From assembly GCA_013112585.1 (NCBI GenBank), contig JABFGH010000004.1, positions 186,001 through 250,000 on the forward strand: a stretch of DNA of 64,000 bases. Reading direction: 5' to 3'. The position numbers and the translations under genes were made by a program. The notes under the pieces are model-generated. The model saw nothing but the letters and a program-made list of their open reading frames with translations. It was not told where the DNA came from and ran no database searches. The DNA is from Ignavibacteriota bacterium. GTDB taxonomy: Bacteria; Bacteroidota; Ignavibacteria; Ignavibacteriales; Melioribacteraceae. Positions 35,163 through 43,979 of the stretch are shown one piece after another (the stretch's first letter is position 1; every line of letters starts with the position of its first letter).

Positions 35163-36953
35163 TTATTCATCCATTGTTGAAGCAAGTACTTCTTCTAATG
35201 ATGTTAAGCCGTCTTTTACCTTTTCAAGCCCTGATTCCCGCAGACTTAAAGTTCCATCTTTTTTAGCTTGTCTTCTAACAGCTTCTTCATCAACTTCATT
35301 ACCTGAATTAACAATAAGTTCTCTAATTTCCTTTGTAAAATAGAGTGCTTCGTGAATTGCCATTCTGCCTTTGTAACCTGTTCTATTACATTTTTCGCAG
35401 CCATTGGCTTTGTACATCTCTACTTGCTTCCATTCATCAATATCGAGATTTGCAGCTTTTAATAAATCCTCGTCAATTTGTTCAACTCTCTTTTTGCAGT
35501 CAGAGCATAATCTTCTTACCAATCTTTGAGCTACAATTATATTAATTGCATAAGAAATCAAAAACGGTTCAACACCCATTTTGTATAAACGTGCAACTGC
35601 ACTGGGTGCATCATTTGTATGGAGTGTTGAAAATGTTAGGTGACCGGTATTAGCAAGTTTAATTGCAGTTTCTGCTGTTTCCTTATCACGCATCTCACCA
35701 ACTAAAACTATATCAGGGTCATGCCTAAGTATAGATCTAATCGCCTGCTCAAAATCCATTTTGTAACCAATTTTAAGCTGGCGTGCACCTTCAATAACAT
35801 ACTCAACCGGGTCTTCTACCGTAAGTACATTTTTGGTCGGATCAATTACCTGGTAAAGTGCGGCAACAAGAGTAGTTGATTTACCGCTTCCGGTAGGTCC
35901 TGTCATAATCACCATACCCTGCGGCTGTGAAATTGACTTTTGAAATGCTTTTAATGAATAACCGGTTAGTCCAATTTTGCTTATATCTTTAAGTACTTTA
36001 CGGTCATCTAAAATTCTAATTACAATTGTTTCAAATTTATTTTTAAGTTCTGTTCCTACCATCGGTAATACAGAAACTCTGTAACGAATTATATTATGAT
36101 CAATTTCACGCTGAATAAAACCATCTTGAGCGGCTTCTCTTTCAAATCTGTCCATTCCTTTTGCACGGTCTTTAACAACAGCCATAACAGCTTCGGGCAT
36201 TGTATTTTCTTGCGTATGCCAAAGCATCAGTTTACCGTCAATTCTAAAATGGATTTCAGTTTTGTTGCCGCTTTTGGGTACTACGTGAATATCACTCACG
36301 CCCTTACGTACGCCTTCAACAAGTGCTGCTTCAATTAAATTTACAAGCGCACTTTTATTAATTTCAGCGTCAAGTTCTTCTTCGTTTAAGTTTGCTTCAT
36401 CCGGTTCAATTGATAATTCCTCATCGGATTCTTCAATCATTTTCAGATATTCATTTTCCGGGGGAACTAAAACTTGAATTAGTTTATCATAATCTTTTTT
36501 ACGAAGAAAATTTATTTCATACTTTTTAGCGTTTATGGAATATGCAATTTTACTTAATGATCTATCGGTAGGATCAATTGCCGCTAAAATTAATTTGTCG
36601 CGCATTCTGCCGTTAAAACTGAAGGGGATTACCTTATGAGTTAGAAGCATTTGTTTAACTTCATCACTCTGCGAGTCAATCATCTTTTTAATTTCTTCAA
36701 TTTTGGATTCAGGAAGCTCATCTAAATTTATGTTGAGTTCCTTAAAGGCATACAGAACGGCTACTTCTCTAAATATTAAATCATGATCAAAACCAAACTC
36801 ATCAACCAAAATTTGTGCTAAATTTCTTTTAAGTTTGTTCTGATCTTGTGCTTTTATTTGAAGTGATTTTTCTAAAAGTTCAGAATCTATTATTCCTTTT
36901 TTAAGAAGCAGGTAACCAATTTTATCCGTCATTTCCAGTTGAGTATCAAACAT
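35163..36953 (-). CDS. PilB/GspE assembly ATPase
   Basis: A 596-residue ATPase. N-terminal MshE-type domain (about 1-160), then Walker A GPTGSGKSTTL near 356, Asp box, Walker B DPDIVLVGEMRDKET near 411, His box STLHTNDAPSAVARL near 436, and the zinc tetracysteine CSDCKKR and CEKCNRTGYKGR near 484-527. It polymerises pilin subunits. MshE-N domains bind cyclic di-GMP in some relatives; I cannot confirm the motif. It lies four bases after pilC. Confidence 0.93.
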   Translation of the reverse strand: MFDTQLEMTDKIGYLLLKKGIIDSELLEKSLQIKAQDQNKLKRNLAQILVDEFGFDHDLIFREVAVLYAFKELNINLDELPESKIEEIKKMIDSQSDEVKQMLLTHKVIPFSFNGRMRDKLILAAIDPTDRSLSKIAYSINAKKYEINFLRKKDYDKLIQVLVPPENEYLKMIEESDEELSIEPDEANLNEEELDAEINKSALVNLIEAALVEGVRKGVSDIHVVPKSGNKTEIHFRIDGKLMLWHTQENTMPEAVMAVVKDRAKGMDRFEREAAQDGFIQREIDHNIIRYRVSVLPMVGTELKNKFETIVIRILDDRKVLKDISKIGLTGYSLKAFQKSISQPQGMVIMTGPTGSGKSTTLVAALYQVIDPTKNVLTVEDPVEYVIEGARQLKIGYKMDFEQAIRSILRHDPDIVLVGEMRDKETAETAIKLANTGHLTFSTLHTNDAPSAVARLYKMGVEPFLISYAINIIVAQRLVRRLCSDCKKRVEQIDEDLLKAANLDIDEWKQVEMYKANGCEKCNRTGYKGRMAIHEALYFTKEIRELIVNSGNEVDEEAVRRQAKKDGTLSLRESGLEKVKDGLTSLEEVLASTMDE

Positions 36954-36957
36954 GCTG

Positions 36958-38301
36958 CTATCTCATCATCGGGTTTTTCGGACTAATAGTTGCTGTTTCT
37001 GCTGAAACTAATGTTAACAGAATCATCACAATCATAATAACCATTGCAATAAATACTTGAACAAGTTCGATTATGTTTTTCATTCTAAACACGGTCTCAC
37101 TTTCGTAATAGTTGGCGAGCTGTTTAGCTGTATTTTTTATTGTACCGGTTTCTTCGGCTGAGTGGAATCTTGAAATTGCCGTTTCGGTAAACACCCCGCT
37201 GGCTTCAAACGATTCAGTTAACCCGACTCCTTTTTTAAGCATAAGCGGAATTGCAATATTTTTAATTTGCTGTTCAAAGTATTTGTTGCCAGTTGCTTCT
37301 GCTGCAATTCTAATTGGTTCAATACTTTCTGCGGCGCCGCTATACAAGGTGTAAAAAACTCGGCAGAATACTTCAATTAATGTTTTATGAACAAGCGAAC
37401 CAATTACCGGCATTTTAAGCAGGTGTTTATCAACAAACAGCCGTCCTTTTTGGGTTGCAGCAAACCGCCAAAATAGAATAGGCGGAATTATAACGAATAA
37501 AGAAATTAGTACTGGATTGGCTATTAAAAAATCACTCATATCAAGAGTGAAGGCTGTCATTGGGGGTAAATCAATATCAAATTTTTGAAATAATTTTGCC
37601 GTTGCCGGAAAAATATATGCTACGTAAAACAACACTGCGAGAAATAAAACGAATAAGGTAATGAATGGAGTTATTAACGCACTCCTTAAATCTTTTCTAA
37701 ACTGATTTCTTCTCTCTAAAAATTTTGCTGTTGCCCGGTATATTTCTGCCATGTTACCGCTCTTGGATGCAAGTCCAAGCATATATGCGGTAAATTTGCC
37801 AAATATGTTTTCGTATTGTAAGAATACTTTCTGGCTATCGGCGCCTTTTTTAAGATCGTTATTTATCTGCTTAAGTGTTTCTCTTAAAGTTTTATTTTCT
37901 AAATCGTTCACAAGTAGAGTCATAATTTCACTGTACGGCAGTTTCTGTTCTAATAATTCGGAACTAATTTTTACGAATGATAATATATCTTGTGCTGGCG
38001 GTTTTGCTGTATATTCAAAAAGATATTTGTTTACTGAAACTACATTGTATCCAAGCTTTGTTAATGCCTTCTCTACCTCTTCTTTGCTGAAAGCTTTTTG
38101 TTCGCCCTTGACAGGTTTTTCATTCCCTTTTCTAATCTTATAAATGAATGTGCTTTTCTTTTCAACTTTTTTGAGCTTAAGTTTTTTCTTTTCAACAATT
38201 TTACTAATCCTTGTTTTTCCTTCCTTAAATGAAGGAGCATTTAGATTACCTGTTATTGTTTGTCCGTTTAAGTTTACTGCACTAAATCTTATCTCAACCA
38301 T
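36958..38301 (-). CDS. PilC/GspF inner membrane platform protein
   Basis: A 447-residue protein with the GspF duplication: helical cytoplasmic domain (about 110-200), membrane helices near 210-232 and 262-282, and a C-terminal helix near 412-435 (VFIAMVIMIVMILLTLV), with the conserved FHSAEETGTIKNTAKQLANYYE. The N-terminal 100 residues are a basic, Lys-rich domain. PilC is the platform that PilB turns to add pilin. It follows a hairpin 26 bases upstream and begins the machine part of the operon. Confidence 0.92.
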   Translation of the reverse strand: MVEIRFSAVNLNGQTITGNLNAPSFKEGKTRISKIVEKKKLKLKKVEKKSTFIYKIRKGNEKPVKGEQKAFSKEEVEKALTKLGYNVVSVNKYLFEYTAKPPAQDILSFVKISSELLEQKLPYSEIMTLLVNDLENKTLRETLKQINNDLKKGADSQKVFLQYENIFGKFTAYMLGLASKSGNMAEIYRATAKFLERRNQFRKDLRSALITPFITLFVLFLAVLFYVAYIFPATAKLFQKFDIDLPPMTAFTLDMSDFLIANPVLISLFVIIPPILFWRFAATQKGRLFVDKHLLKMPVIGSLVHKTLIEVFCRVFYTLYSGAAESIEPIRIAAEATGNKYFEQQIKNIAIPLMLKKGVGLTESFEASGVFTETAISRFHSAEETGTIKNTAKQLANYYESETVFRMKNIIELVQVFIAMVIMIVMILLTLVSAETATISPKNPMMR

Positions 38302-38327
38302 GGCTCTTTGCTTTTTATTTTGATTAG

Positions 38328-38363
38328 AAAAGGGCTGTTAAGTATTTCTACCTAACAGCCTTT
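38328..38363 (-). terminator. Hairpin between pilin-like gene and pilC
   Basis: GGCTGTTA pairs with TAACAGCC, with flanking A-T pairs and a 12-base loop, followed on the minus strand by CTTTTC. It lies between the last pilin-like gene and pilC, where a partial terminator would keep pilin mRNA well above machine mRNA. Confidence 0.7.
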
Positions 38364-38427
38364 AATTATGAATTGCTAACAGATTGTGAAATAACAAGTC
38401 TGTTGGAAGTTCAGGGGAATAGAGGAA

Positions 38428-38820
38428 TTAACTTCTTCCCTCAGTAAATACTGAATTCACTGAATCCTTAGTAACTGTTGTTACAATCCTCCAGTCATAA
38501 TCGCCATCGGCTGGTAGACCTGTAATAGTAACTTGTGCATTGGCACCGCCAGTAGCACCACTTGCTGCATAAGAACCATTAGCATTAGATAATAAAGCTG
38601 CTGGAACTGAAAATCCTACAAAGCTGTTACCGCCACCTGCCATTGCAGTAGGTTTTCTGTAATACTGCTGTGCCATAGCACCGATTGTTGTACAGTCTGA
38701 TACTACCGCATCTTTAGCTGCTTCTTCTGAACTGGCTGTAAATACATTGATACCAACTACTACTGCAATACCAACTATGATAACGCCCAATACGATAAGT
38801 AATAATTGTTGTTGACCCAT
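38428..38820 (-). CDS. Pilin-like subunit A
   Basis: A 130-residue protein: MGQQQ, then a hydrophobic helix (about 5-28, LLLIVLGVIIVGIAVVVGI), an amphipathic part with AMAQQYYRKP, a GGG turn and a small beta-rich domain. The layout is that of a type IV pilin, but there is no leader peptide of prepilin type and no Glu at position 5. AGGAG lies before the ATG. It shares its first 20 residues almost exactly with subunit B at 38995. It is likely the main or second filament subunit of the machine downstream. Confidence 0.75.
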   Translation of the reverse strand: MGQQQLLLIVLGVIIVGIAVVVGINVFTASSEEAAKDAVVSDCTTIGAMAQQYYRKPTAMAGGGNSFVGFSVPAALLSNANGSYAASGATGGANAQVTITGLPADGDYDWRIVTTVTKDSVNSVFTEGRS

Positions 38821-38994
38821 TGTGAAACTCCTATGTTATTTGAATAAAGTTATTTTGTTGATGTTTATTTTATTTGCTAATTACTATTAAATAAATGTGC
38901 CAAAGTATTTTGTTCTGTTTTTATTCATTTTTTAAGTTTTTTTAACATTTTTTTTTGACTTAGCATTTTCTACATGTAAGTATTGCTTAACACT

Positions 38995-39375
38995 TTAATG
39001 AATTATTGCTGTTTGGATAGTTTTAGGTGTTACCGTTACCGATATGCTTACTGAATCGTTCCCGGTTACAACATCATTGCCTATTCCGGTTATAACAATA
39101 TCGTCAGCGTTTACAACAGCTTCATATCTGCCGGATGCAGTTACAACCAAATCTGCAGGAATTTTCCAGTCTGTAAATTTTCTTCCGCCGCCAAGTAATG
39201 ATCTTGGTCTCTGATAATATTGCTGAGCCATAGAAGCAAGATTAAAGGCTTCGTTAATCATGTTGTCGCGCTTTGCTTCTACTGCACTTGTCTTGAAAAG
39301 GGTTATTCCCAGTATTACCGCAATTCCTACTACGATAATTCCGAGTACGATAAGTAGAAGTTGTTGTTGTCCCAA
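38995..39375 (-). CDS. Pilin-like subunit B
   Basis: A 126-residue paralogue of subunit A: same start (MGQQQLLLIVLG), same SMAQQYYQRP segment and GGG turn, diverged C-terminal domain with VTVTPKT. The start codon is TTG (39375), with GGAG nine bases upstream, while subunit A uses ATG. This suggests lower translation of B. The N-terminus again lacks leader and Glu 5. It is the first gene of the filament gene series. Confidence 0.75.
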   Translation of the reverse strand: MGQQQLLLIVLGIIVVGIAVILGITLFKTSAVEAKRDNMINEAFNLASMAQQYYQRPRSLLGGGRKFTDWKIPADLVVTASGRYEAVVNADDIVITGIGNDVVTGNDSVSISVTVTPKTIQTAIIH

Positions 39376-39742
39376 TTTTCAAGTCTCCGTTATTTATGTG
39401 GAAATTATTTCTTTTGTTTTAATCTGGATAAAGAATAATTATGCCAATATTATTATTTGAATACAGTCTGAAAACAAACTTTTTGTAAGCCGGATAGCGT
39501 ATCGCGAAAAACTTACATGTAGTTGAGCAATTTTTACAATAGTAGTTTTTACTTCTTTTTTGGTTGGCAGGGTGTGGGTTTTTGAGGTTGAAGGTTTGAA
39601 AGTTTTTAAGCTCCATGGGTGCATGATTGCATGTATGCATGGTTGAATGATTGCATGATTGTTTGTAAAGCGAAATTTATTTCGGGAGTAAATTATTATT
39701 TGTAGGGACCAAAGAAGGAGGTGGTTGAGTGAATAATTGAAA

Positions 39743-39892
39743 GATTGCAAGCCTGCCTACCGGGGGTAGAATTGAATTATTTGTTGCAAGTTTCAAGTTG
39801 GCAGGTTACAGGTTGAAAGGATTGAAGCATTGAAGGATTTAATGTTTGAATGGAAACCCGTATTAATATTATCGATTCTACGATTACCGATT
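39743..39892. repeat. Direct repeat, copy 1 (about 150 bp)
   Basis: Starts GATTGCAAGCCTGCCTACCG and ends near CGATTACCGAT. Copy 2 lies 697 bases downstream in the same orientation and is about 85 percent identical by eye. Shared blocks include GTTTCAAGTTGGCAGGTT and AATGTTTGAATGGAAACCCG. Confidence 0.75.
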
Positions 39893-40058
39893 GTCGTAAA
39901 TACTTTTCACATTTGCCATTTCACGTCTCTACATCTTCAGGATTATCAAGATTGAAAGATTATTAAAATTGAAGATTGAAAAAGCAATTAATTTTTAAGT
40001 TTTTAACCCCGTAAGGAGTGGAATTATTATAGAAAATCAAACACCAGTAAATATTAAA

Positions 40059-40206
40059 ACTCCGAGGGAGTGACATGTTTTTTTCAAATCGAATTGCTAA
40101 AGATTATTCATAAAACGTTTTTGTTCTTAGCGTCTCTGCGTCTTAGCGTGCGATGCTTATTTCTATTCACGAAGAGCCGCAAAGAGCAATGTCACTCCTA
40201 CGGAGT
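40059..40206. repeat. Inverted repeat pair of CTCCG...GTGACAT type
   Basis: The 18-mer at 40059-40076 (ACTCCGAGGGAGTGACAT) and the one at 40189-40206 are inverted complements with two mismatches. A related stretch at 40013-40030 (CCGTAAGGAGTGGAATTA) precedes them. Between the arms is a TTAGCGTCTCTGCGTC-type segment like those at 51785 and 56859. Confidence 0.65.
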
Positions 40207-40439
40207 CCTCAATTATGTTTCTATAAAAATATCATACCTTCGGAATTATTAGGGTTGAATGATAAAAGGATTATCAAGATTATCAAGATTGAAAGATGAA
40301 AGGACTCTGAGGCTAAATGATTTTCTTCATTTATATTTTCGATTATTCGATTATTCGATTACCGAACGTCAGCTAGTAATAGATTGATTAAATTGCCGTC
40401 ACACTTCGACTGGGCTCTGTGTGACTTTCTAGATTGTAT

Positions 40440-40590
40440 GATTGCAAGCCTGCCTACCGGAGGTAAGATTTAATAATTGGTTGCAGGTTTCAAGTTGGCA
40501 GGTTGCAGGTTGAAAGGGTTGAAGGATTACATGATTTAATGTTTGAATGGAAACCCGCATTTATATTATCGATTATACGATTACCGATTT
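40440..40590. repeat. Direct repeat, copy 2 (about 150 bp)
   Basis: Second copy of the unit at 39743-39892, in direct orientation. It is followed by a CCTGCC...GGCAGG hairpin (about 40601-40622) absent from copy 1. Confidence 0.75.
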
Positions 40591-40732
40591 TCGATTAGCG
40601 CCTGCCTGCCGATTAGGCAGGATAAACGATTACCGAACGGGCAGGATTATCGTACTAAAACACTTTGTGTGCCCTGATGAAGCCGTTATACTTCTACACT
40701 ACTAAACTTCTAAACTCCTACACTTCTGCTTT

Positions 40733-43015
40733 TTAGACCACTGCCTGCAAATCAGAAGAGGTATCTTTCTGGTTTAACCACTCATCAATAATGATTTTTA
40801 GGAATTGAACATTTATCGGTTTTGCAATGTAGTCATTCATTCCGCCTGAAAGGCAGCGTTCCCTGTCTTTCATACTCGAGTGAGCCGTTAATGCAATAAT
40901 AGGTATACTGCTTATATCACCTTCGAGTGATCTAATTTTTTCAGTTGCAGCAATGCCGTCCATACCTTCCATTTCAACATCCATTAAAACTAAATCAAAT
41001 CTGTAAGACTTAATCGCTTCAATTGCTTCTGCACCGCTCGATACGGCGTCAACCAGATAACCAATTTCTGTGAGTATTTTTAATTCAACTGCCTGATTAC
41101 TTTTGTCGTCTTCAACTAATAAAATACGCTTATTACTAACAGTCTTTTTCGGCATTCCGGAAACGTTGGAACTCTTTTTAACTTCAGTTTTGTTTTCTGG
41201 TTTCACTTCGGATTTATCGCCGGTTTTACCACTATTATCTTTTTGTTCAATTATATTTTCATTATCAAATCTAAACTCGGTTGTAAAGGTAAAAGTAGAG
41301 CCTTCGTTAACATTGCTTTCAGCATATATTTCACCGTTCATCATGGTTACTAATTCTTTACATATTACCAAACCTAAGCCTGCACCTTCTGTTTCGGGAT
41401 TTTTATATTTTACTTTTTTATCGGCATCAAATATTGTGGGCAGCTTATCAGCAGGTATGCCGCAGCCGGTATCTTTAACTTCAGTAATTAATTTAATGTT
41501 TGAGTTTTCAATTTCTTCAATTCCCACTTTCACGGATATCTCACCGGTTTCGGTAAACTTAGCTGAATTACCGAGCAGGTTAACTAATATTTGTCTAAAT
41601 CTTATAGCATCACCGATTAAAGTTTTAGGTATATCAGTAGCAACACTTTGAGTAATCGTTAAGCTCTTTTTTACCAGTGGTGCAATCATCGAAATTGATT
41701 TTTCAATAATACCCTTCATCTCAAATTCCGATTCCTCAATTTCCATTTTACCGGATTCGATTTTATAGAAATCTAAATTATTATTGATAATATCAACTAA
41801 ACTATCGGCAGATATTTTTGCGCTTCTGGCAAAGTCACGCATCTCATTTCCGTCATTAAATAGTTCACCTTCAATAAGTGTTAAGTACCCGATAACCGAA
41901 TTCATTGGCGTGCGCAATTCATGATTCATTTTGGCTAAAAATTCAGATTTACTATTGCTTGCTTTAAGCGCTTTAACTGAATTTTTTTCAGCTTTCATTT
42001 TAGATATTTGAAGCTGCTTAATTGCTCTATTTCTATCCTGTTCAGCTTGCACCTGTCTTGTAATATCCTGAATGCTCCCTTCATAATATAAGAACTCATC
42101 ATTTTCATCGAATATTACTTGAGCATTCATCTTAACATTTATTTCATGCCCTTCGTTTGCTTTAAAGGTAACTTTATAATTTTTAATCTTTCCATGTGTT
42201 TCAAGCAGTTTTATAAAACTTTCATAATCCTTTTCATTTTTGAAAAAATCATCGGGGAATTGTAAATCTTTAATTTCAGACTCTTCGGTATAACCTAATA
42301 TTTTTTGAAAGGAAGGATTACTTATTAGCAGTTTCCCGCTTTTTTCATATTGAAAAATTCCTTGTACTGAATTTTCGAAAATACTTTTAAATTTACTTTC
42401 GAGCATTTTCGCTCTAAATGCTTCATATAGTGATTCTTTTCTTAATCTATAATTTATTGAACTTGCAACCACACTCATTAAACTAATTAGAAGCACAAAA
42501 AGAACTGAACCCCAAACATTAGGTAAAAAGTAAATCGATCTATCATTTAGCAGTATTGATGCTGCAAATACTAAGTTATAATAAATGGAAAGAATAATTT
42601 GGTGCTGAACTTCCCAGCCGAGGAACAGGGCAGAAGTAAAAATAAGTAGCGCCAATATTAGTGAGTTAATTAAAATTGAATCGGGTATTAGCAAGATCAT
42701 TGAACCGAACGATGCAATCAATGATAACAGAAGTATATGGAGAATAATAAATGGATGTTTTTTACCGAATTTGAAATAAGTTGAAGCTAATATAATAAAT
42801 GCGATTATTGTTGCAATAACTCTCCCAAAGTATATTTCTATTGAAAATTCGGCGTAATATCTGATTTCAAAAAGAAGAGCTAAGAGTCCGGCAACAGAGG
42901 TAATAATTGCTATCAGTCTTATCGGTAAAATAAGCAGCTTTTTATTTTCCTCTTTTATAAATTTTTCACTCTCGGCACTATTTAGCTGTTTCTTGTTTTT
43001 TTTTCTCATTTTCAT
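40733..43015 (-). CDS. Membrane hybrid histidine kinase (PAS-HisKA-HATPase-REC)
   Basis: A 760-residue kinase. About six membrane helices lie in residues 28-195, then PAS (about 205-320, YTEESEIKDL), a coiled coil, HisKA with MNHELRTPMNS near 365, ATPase (475-590, DTGCGIP and GAGLGLVICKE), a Lys/Glu-rich linker (595-625) and a canonical receiver (630-750; Asp in LVLMDVEMEG, Lys in IAKPINV). No response regulator gene is beside it. The upstream region has a TTGGCAT element (43085-43092). It points towards the pilin-like genes across the repeat region. Confidence 0.94.
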   Translation of the reverse strand: MKMRKKNKKQLNSAESEKFIKEENKKLLILPIRLIAIITSVAGLLALLFEIRYYAEFSIEIYFGRVIATIIAFIILASTYFKFGKKHPFIILHILLLSLIASFGSMILLIPDSILINSLILALLIFTSALFLGWEVQHQIILSIYYNLVFAASILLNDRSIYFLPNVWGSVLFVLLISLMSVVASSINYRLRKESLYEAFRAKMLESKFKSIFENSVQGIFQYEKSGKLLISNPSFQKILGYTEESEIKDLQFPDDFFKNEKDYESFIKLLETHGKIKNYKVTFKANEGHEINVKMNAQVIFDENDEFLYYEGSIQDITRQVQAEQDRNRAIKQLQISKMKAEKNSVKALKASNSKSEFLAKMNHELRTPMNSVIGYLTLIEGELFNDGNEMRDFARSAKISADSLVDIINNNLDFYKIESGKMEIEESEFEMKGIIEKSISMIAPLVKKSLTITQSVATDIPKTLIGDAIRFRQILVNLLGNSAKFTETGEISVKVGIEEIENSNIKLITEVKDTGCGIPADKLPTIFDADKKVKYKNPETEGAGLGLVICKELVTMMNGEIYAESNVNEGSTFTFTTEFRFDNENIIEQKDNSGKTGDKSEVKPENKTEVKKSSNVSGMPKKTVSNKRILLVEDDKSNQAVELKILTEIGYLVDAVSSGAEAIEAIKSYRFDLVLMDVEMEGMDGIAATEKIRSLEGDISSIPIIALTAHSSMKDRERCLSGGMNDYIAKPINVQFLKIIIDEWLNQKDTSSDLQAVV

Positions 43016-43316
43016 AATCTCATACTGCTTCTTTTTGGGGTTTTACAATTCTTTATTTAGCATATTCATAAATAAGTAATATCTATGCCAACATGATTTT
43101 AAGCACAATTATTAAATAAAATGTCAACATTTCGGGTAATTTAGCGTGTCTGTCAATTTAACGTACCATCAAAAGTCAATACTATGCTACTGATTTTATT
43201 ATCGAAAAAAAATTGGTATGATTTAGGGCACATTTGATATTTAATTCACTTTTTTAGAGCAAAAAGTTACTAATGAAAAAATTACATCAAATTGTGCGAA
43301 AAGATGTGAATTTTAC
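43016..43316. other. Intergenic region upstream of hybrid kinase
   Basis: About 300 AT-rich bases between two minus-strand genes. On the minus strand it holds TTGGCAT-AGATA-TTACT (about 43076-43092), near the sigma-54 consensus but with A for G at -13. I see no terminator for ccmB within it. Confidence 0.45.
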
Positions 43317-43976
43317 CTAATCTTTCCAGATAAAATCGAATAGAAGATAAGAGGCGGTGAGCATAATTACATCGTAGCAAACCAGTACGGCAATCTCAAC
43401 AAAAGCGTCGCTTATTGTGTCGCCGTCGATTGAAAATTTTGTTAATTCCAATAAAGTTAAAATAAGCGGCAGTAGAATTGGGAATGATAAAACAGGATAC
43501 AAAGTACCCTTAGAACTGGCTTTTGAAATAATTGCAGCAATTATTGTTGAGGAAACTGCTATGCCGATATTCCCAAAGAAAAATGAAATTACGAAGAGGG
43601 TGAAATTCTCTATTACGAAAGATTCAAACAGTAAGGAGTATAGCGTAGTAATAAAAATATTCATCAAAAAAACTAAGAGCAGATTAAAAAGTAATTTGCC
43701 GCTGTAAATAGTTGCAGGTGCTGCAATTAACTGAAGTGTTAAAGTTGTTCCTCTTTCTTCCTCGGAAACAAACGCCCTTGATAAACCCGACATTGCCGAA
43801 AAGAAAATAACAACCCAAAGCAAGCCGCCGGTTAAGTAGCCGGAAATTTTTTCGGTACCGATTGAAAATAAAATTACACTGATAGTTACAAGTATAAACA
43901 TCGCTAAGGCATTTATAGCATAACGTGTTCGTAATTCCGAATTCCAATCTTTACTGAATAATGCTAAAGCTTTCAT
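43317..43976 (-). CDS. ccmB: Heme exporter protein CcmB
   Basis: A 219-residue, six-helix membrane protein, partner of CcmA in the system I cytochrome c maturation transporter, which releases heme from CcmE. The family pattern AMSGLSRAFVSEEERGTTLTLQL is at about 60-82. It starts three bases after ccmA ends. CcmC, D, E, G and H are not in the window. Confidence 0.9.
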   Translation of the reverse strand: MKALALFSKDWNSELRTRYAINALAMFILVTISVILFSIGTEKISGYLTGGLLWVVIFFSAMSGLSRAFVSEEERGTTLTLQLIAAPATIYSGKLLFNLLLVFLMNIFITTLYSLLFESFVIENFTLFVISFFFGNIGIAVSSTIIAAIISKASSKGTLYPVLSFPILLPLILTLLELTKFSIDGDTISDAFVEIAVLVCYDVIMLTASYLLFDFIWKD

Positions 43977-43979
43977 AGA

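Larger units (their letters stand above)
39376..40732. other. Gene-free repeat mosaic
   Basis: About 1.36 kb with no coding sequence I can support. It holds a 150-bp direct repeat (39743-39892 and 40440-40590), an inverted pair of CTCCG-type repeats (40059-40076 and 40189-40206), short tandem units such as ATTATCAAG near 40270, and CCTGCC/GGCAGG hairpins near 40601-40622. It separates the pilin-like genes from a hybrid kinase gene transcribed towards them. Confidence 0.7.

Noticed and set aside
30165-38301. Type II secretion system
   Set aside because: A PilT-like ATPase and lack of GspC, GspM and GspK-like genes favour a pilus, though GspL-like fusion keeps this alternative open.
38911-38917. 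Full sigma-54 promoter at the pilin-like gene
   Set aside because: The -24 side is ideal (TTGGCAC) but the -12 side reads TTTAA without GC, so I list it only as a weak element.
39439-40252. Open frames of 60-103 codons in the repeat mosaic
   Set aside because: They consist of translated direct and tandem repeats with no start signals.
39400-40732. Possible CRISPR array
   Set aside because: Repeats are of mixed lengths, only two copies of the long unit exist, spacing is irregular and no cas gene is near.
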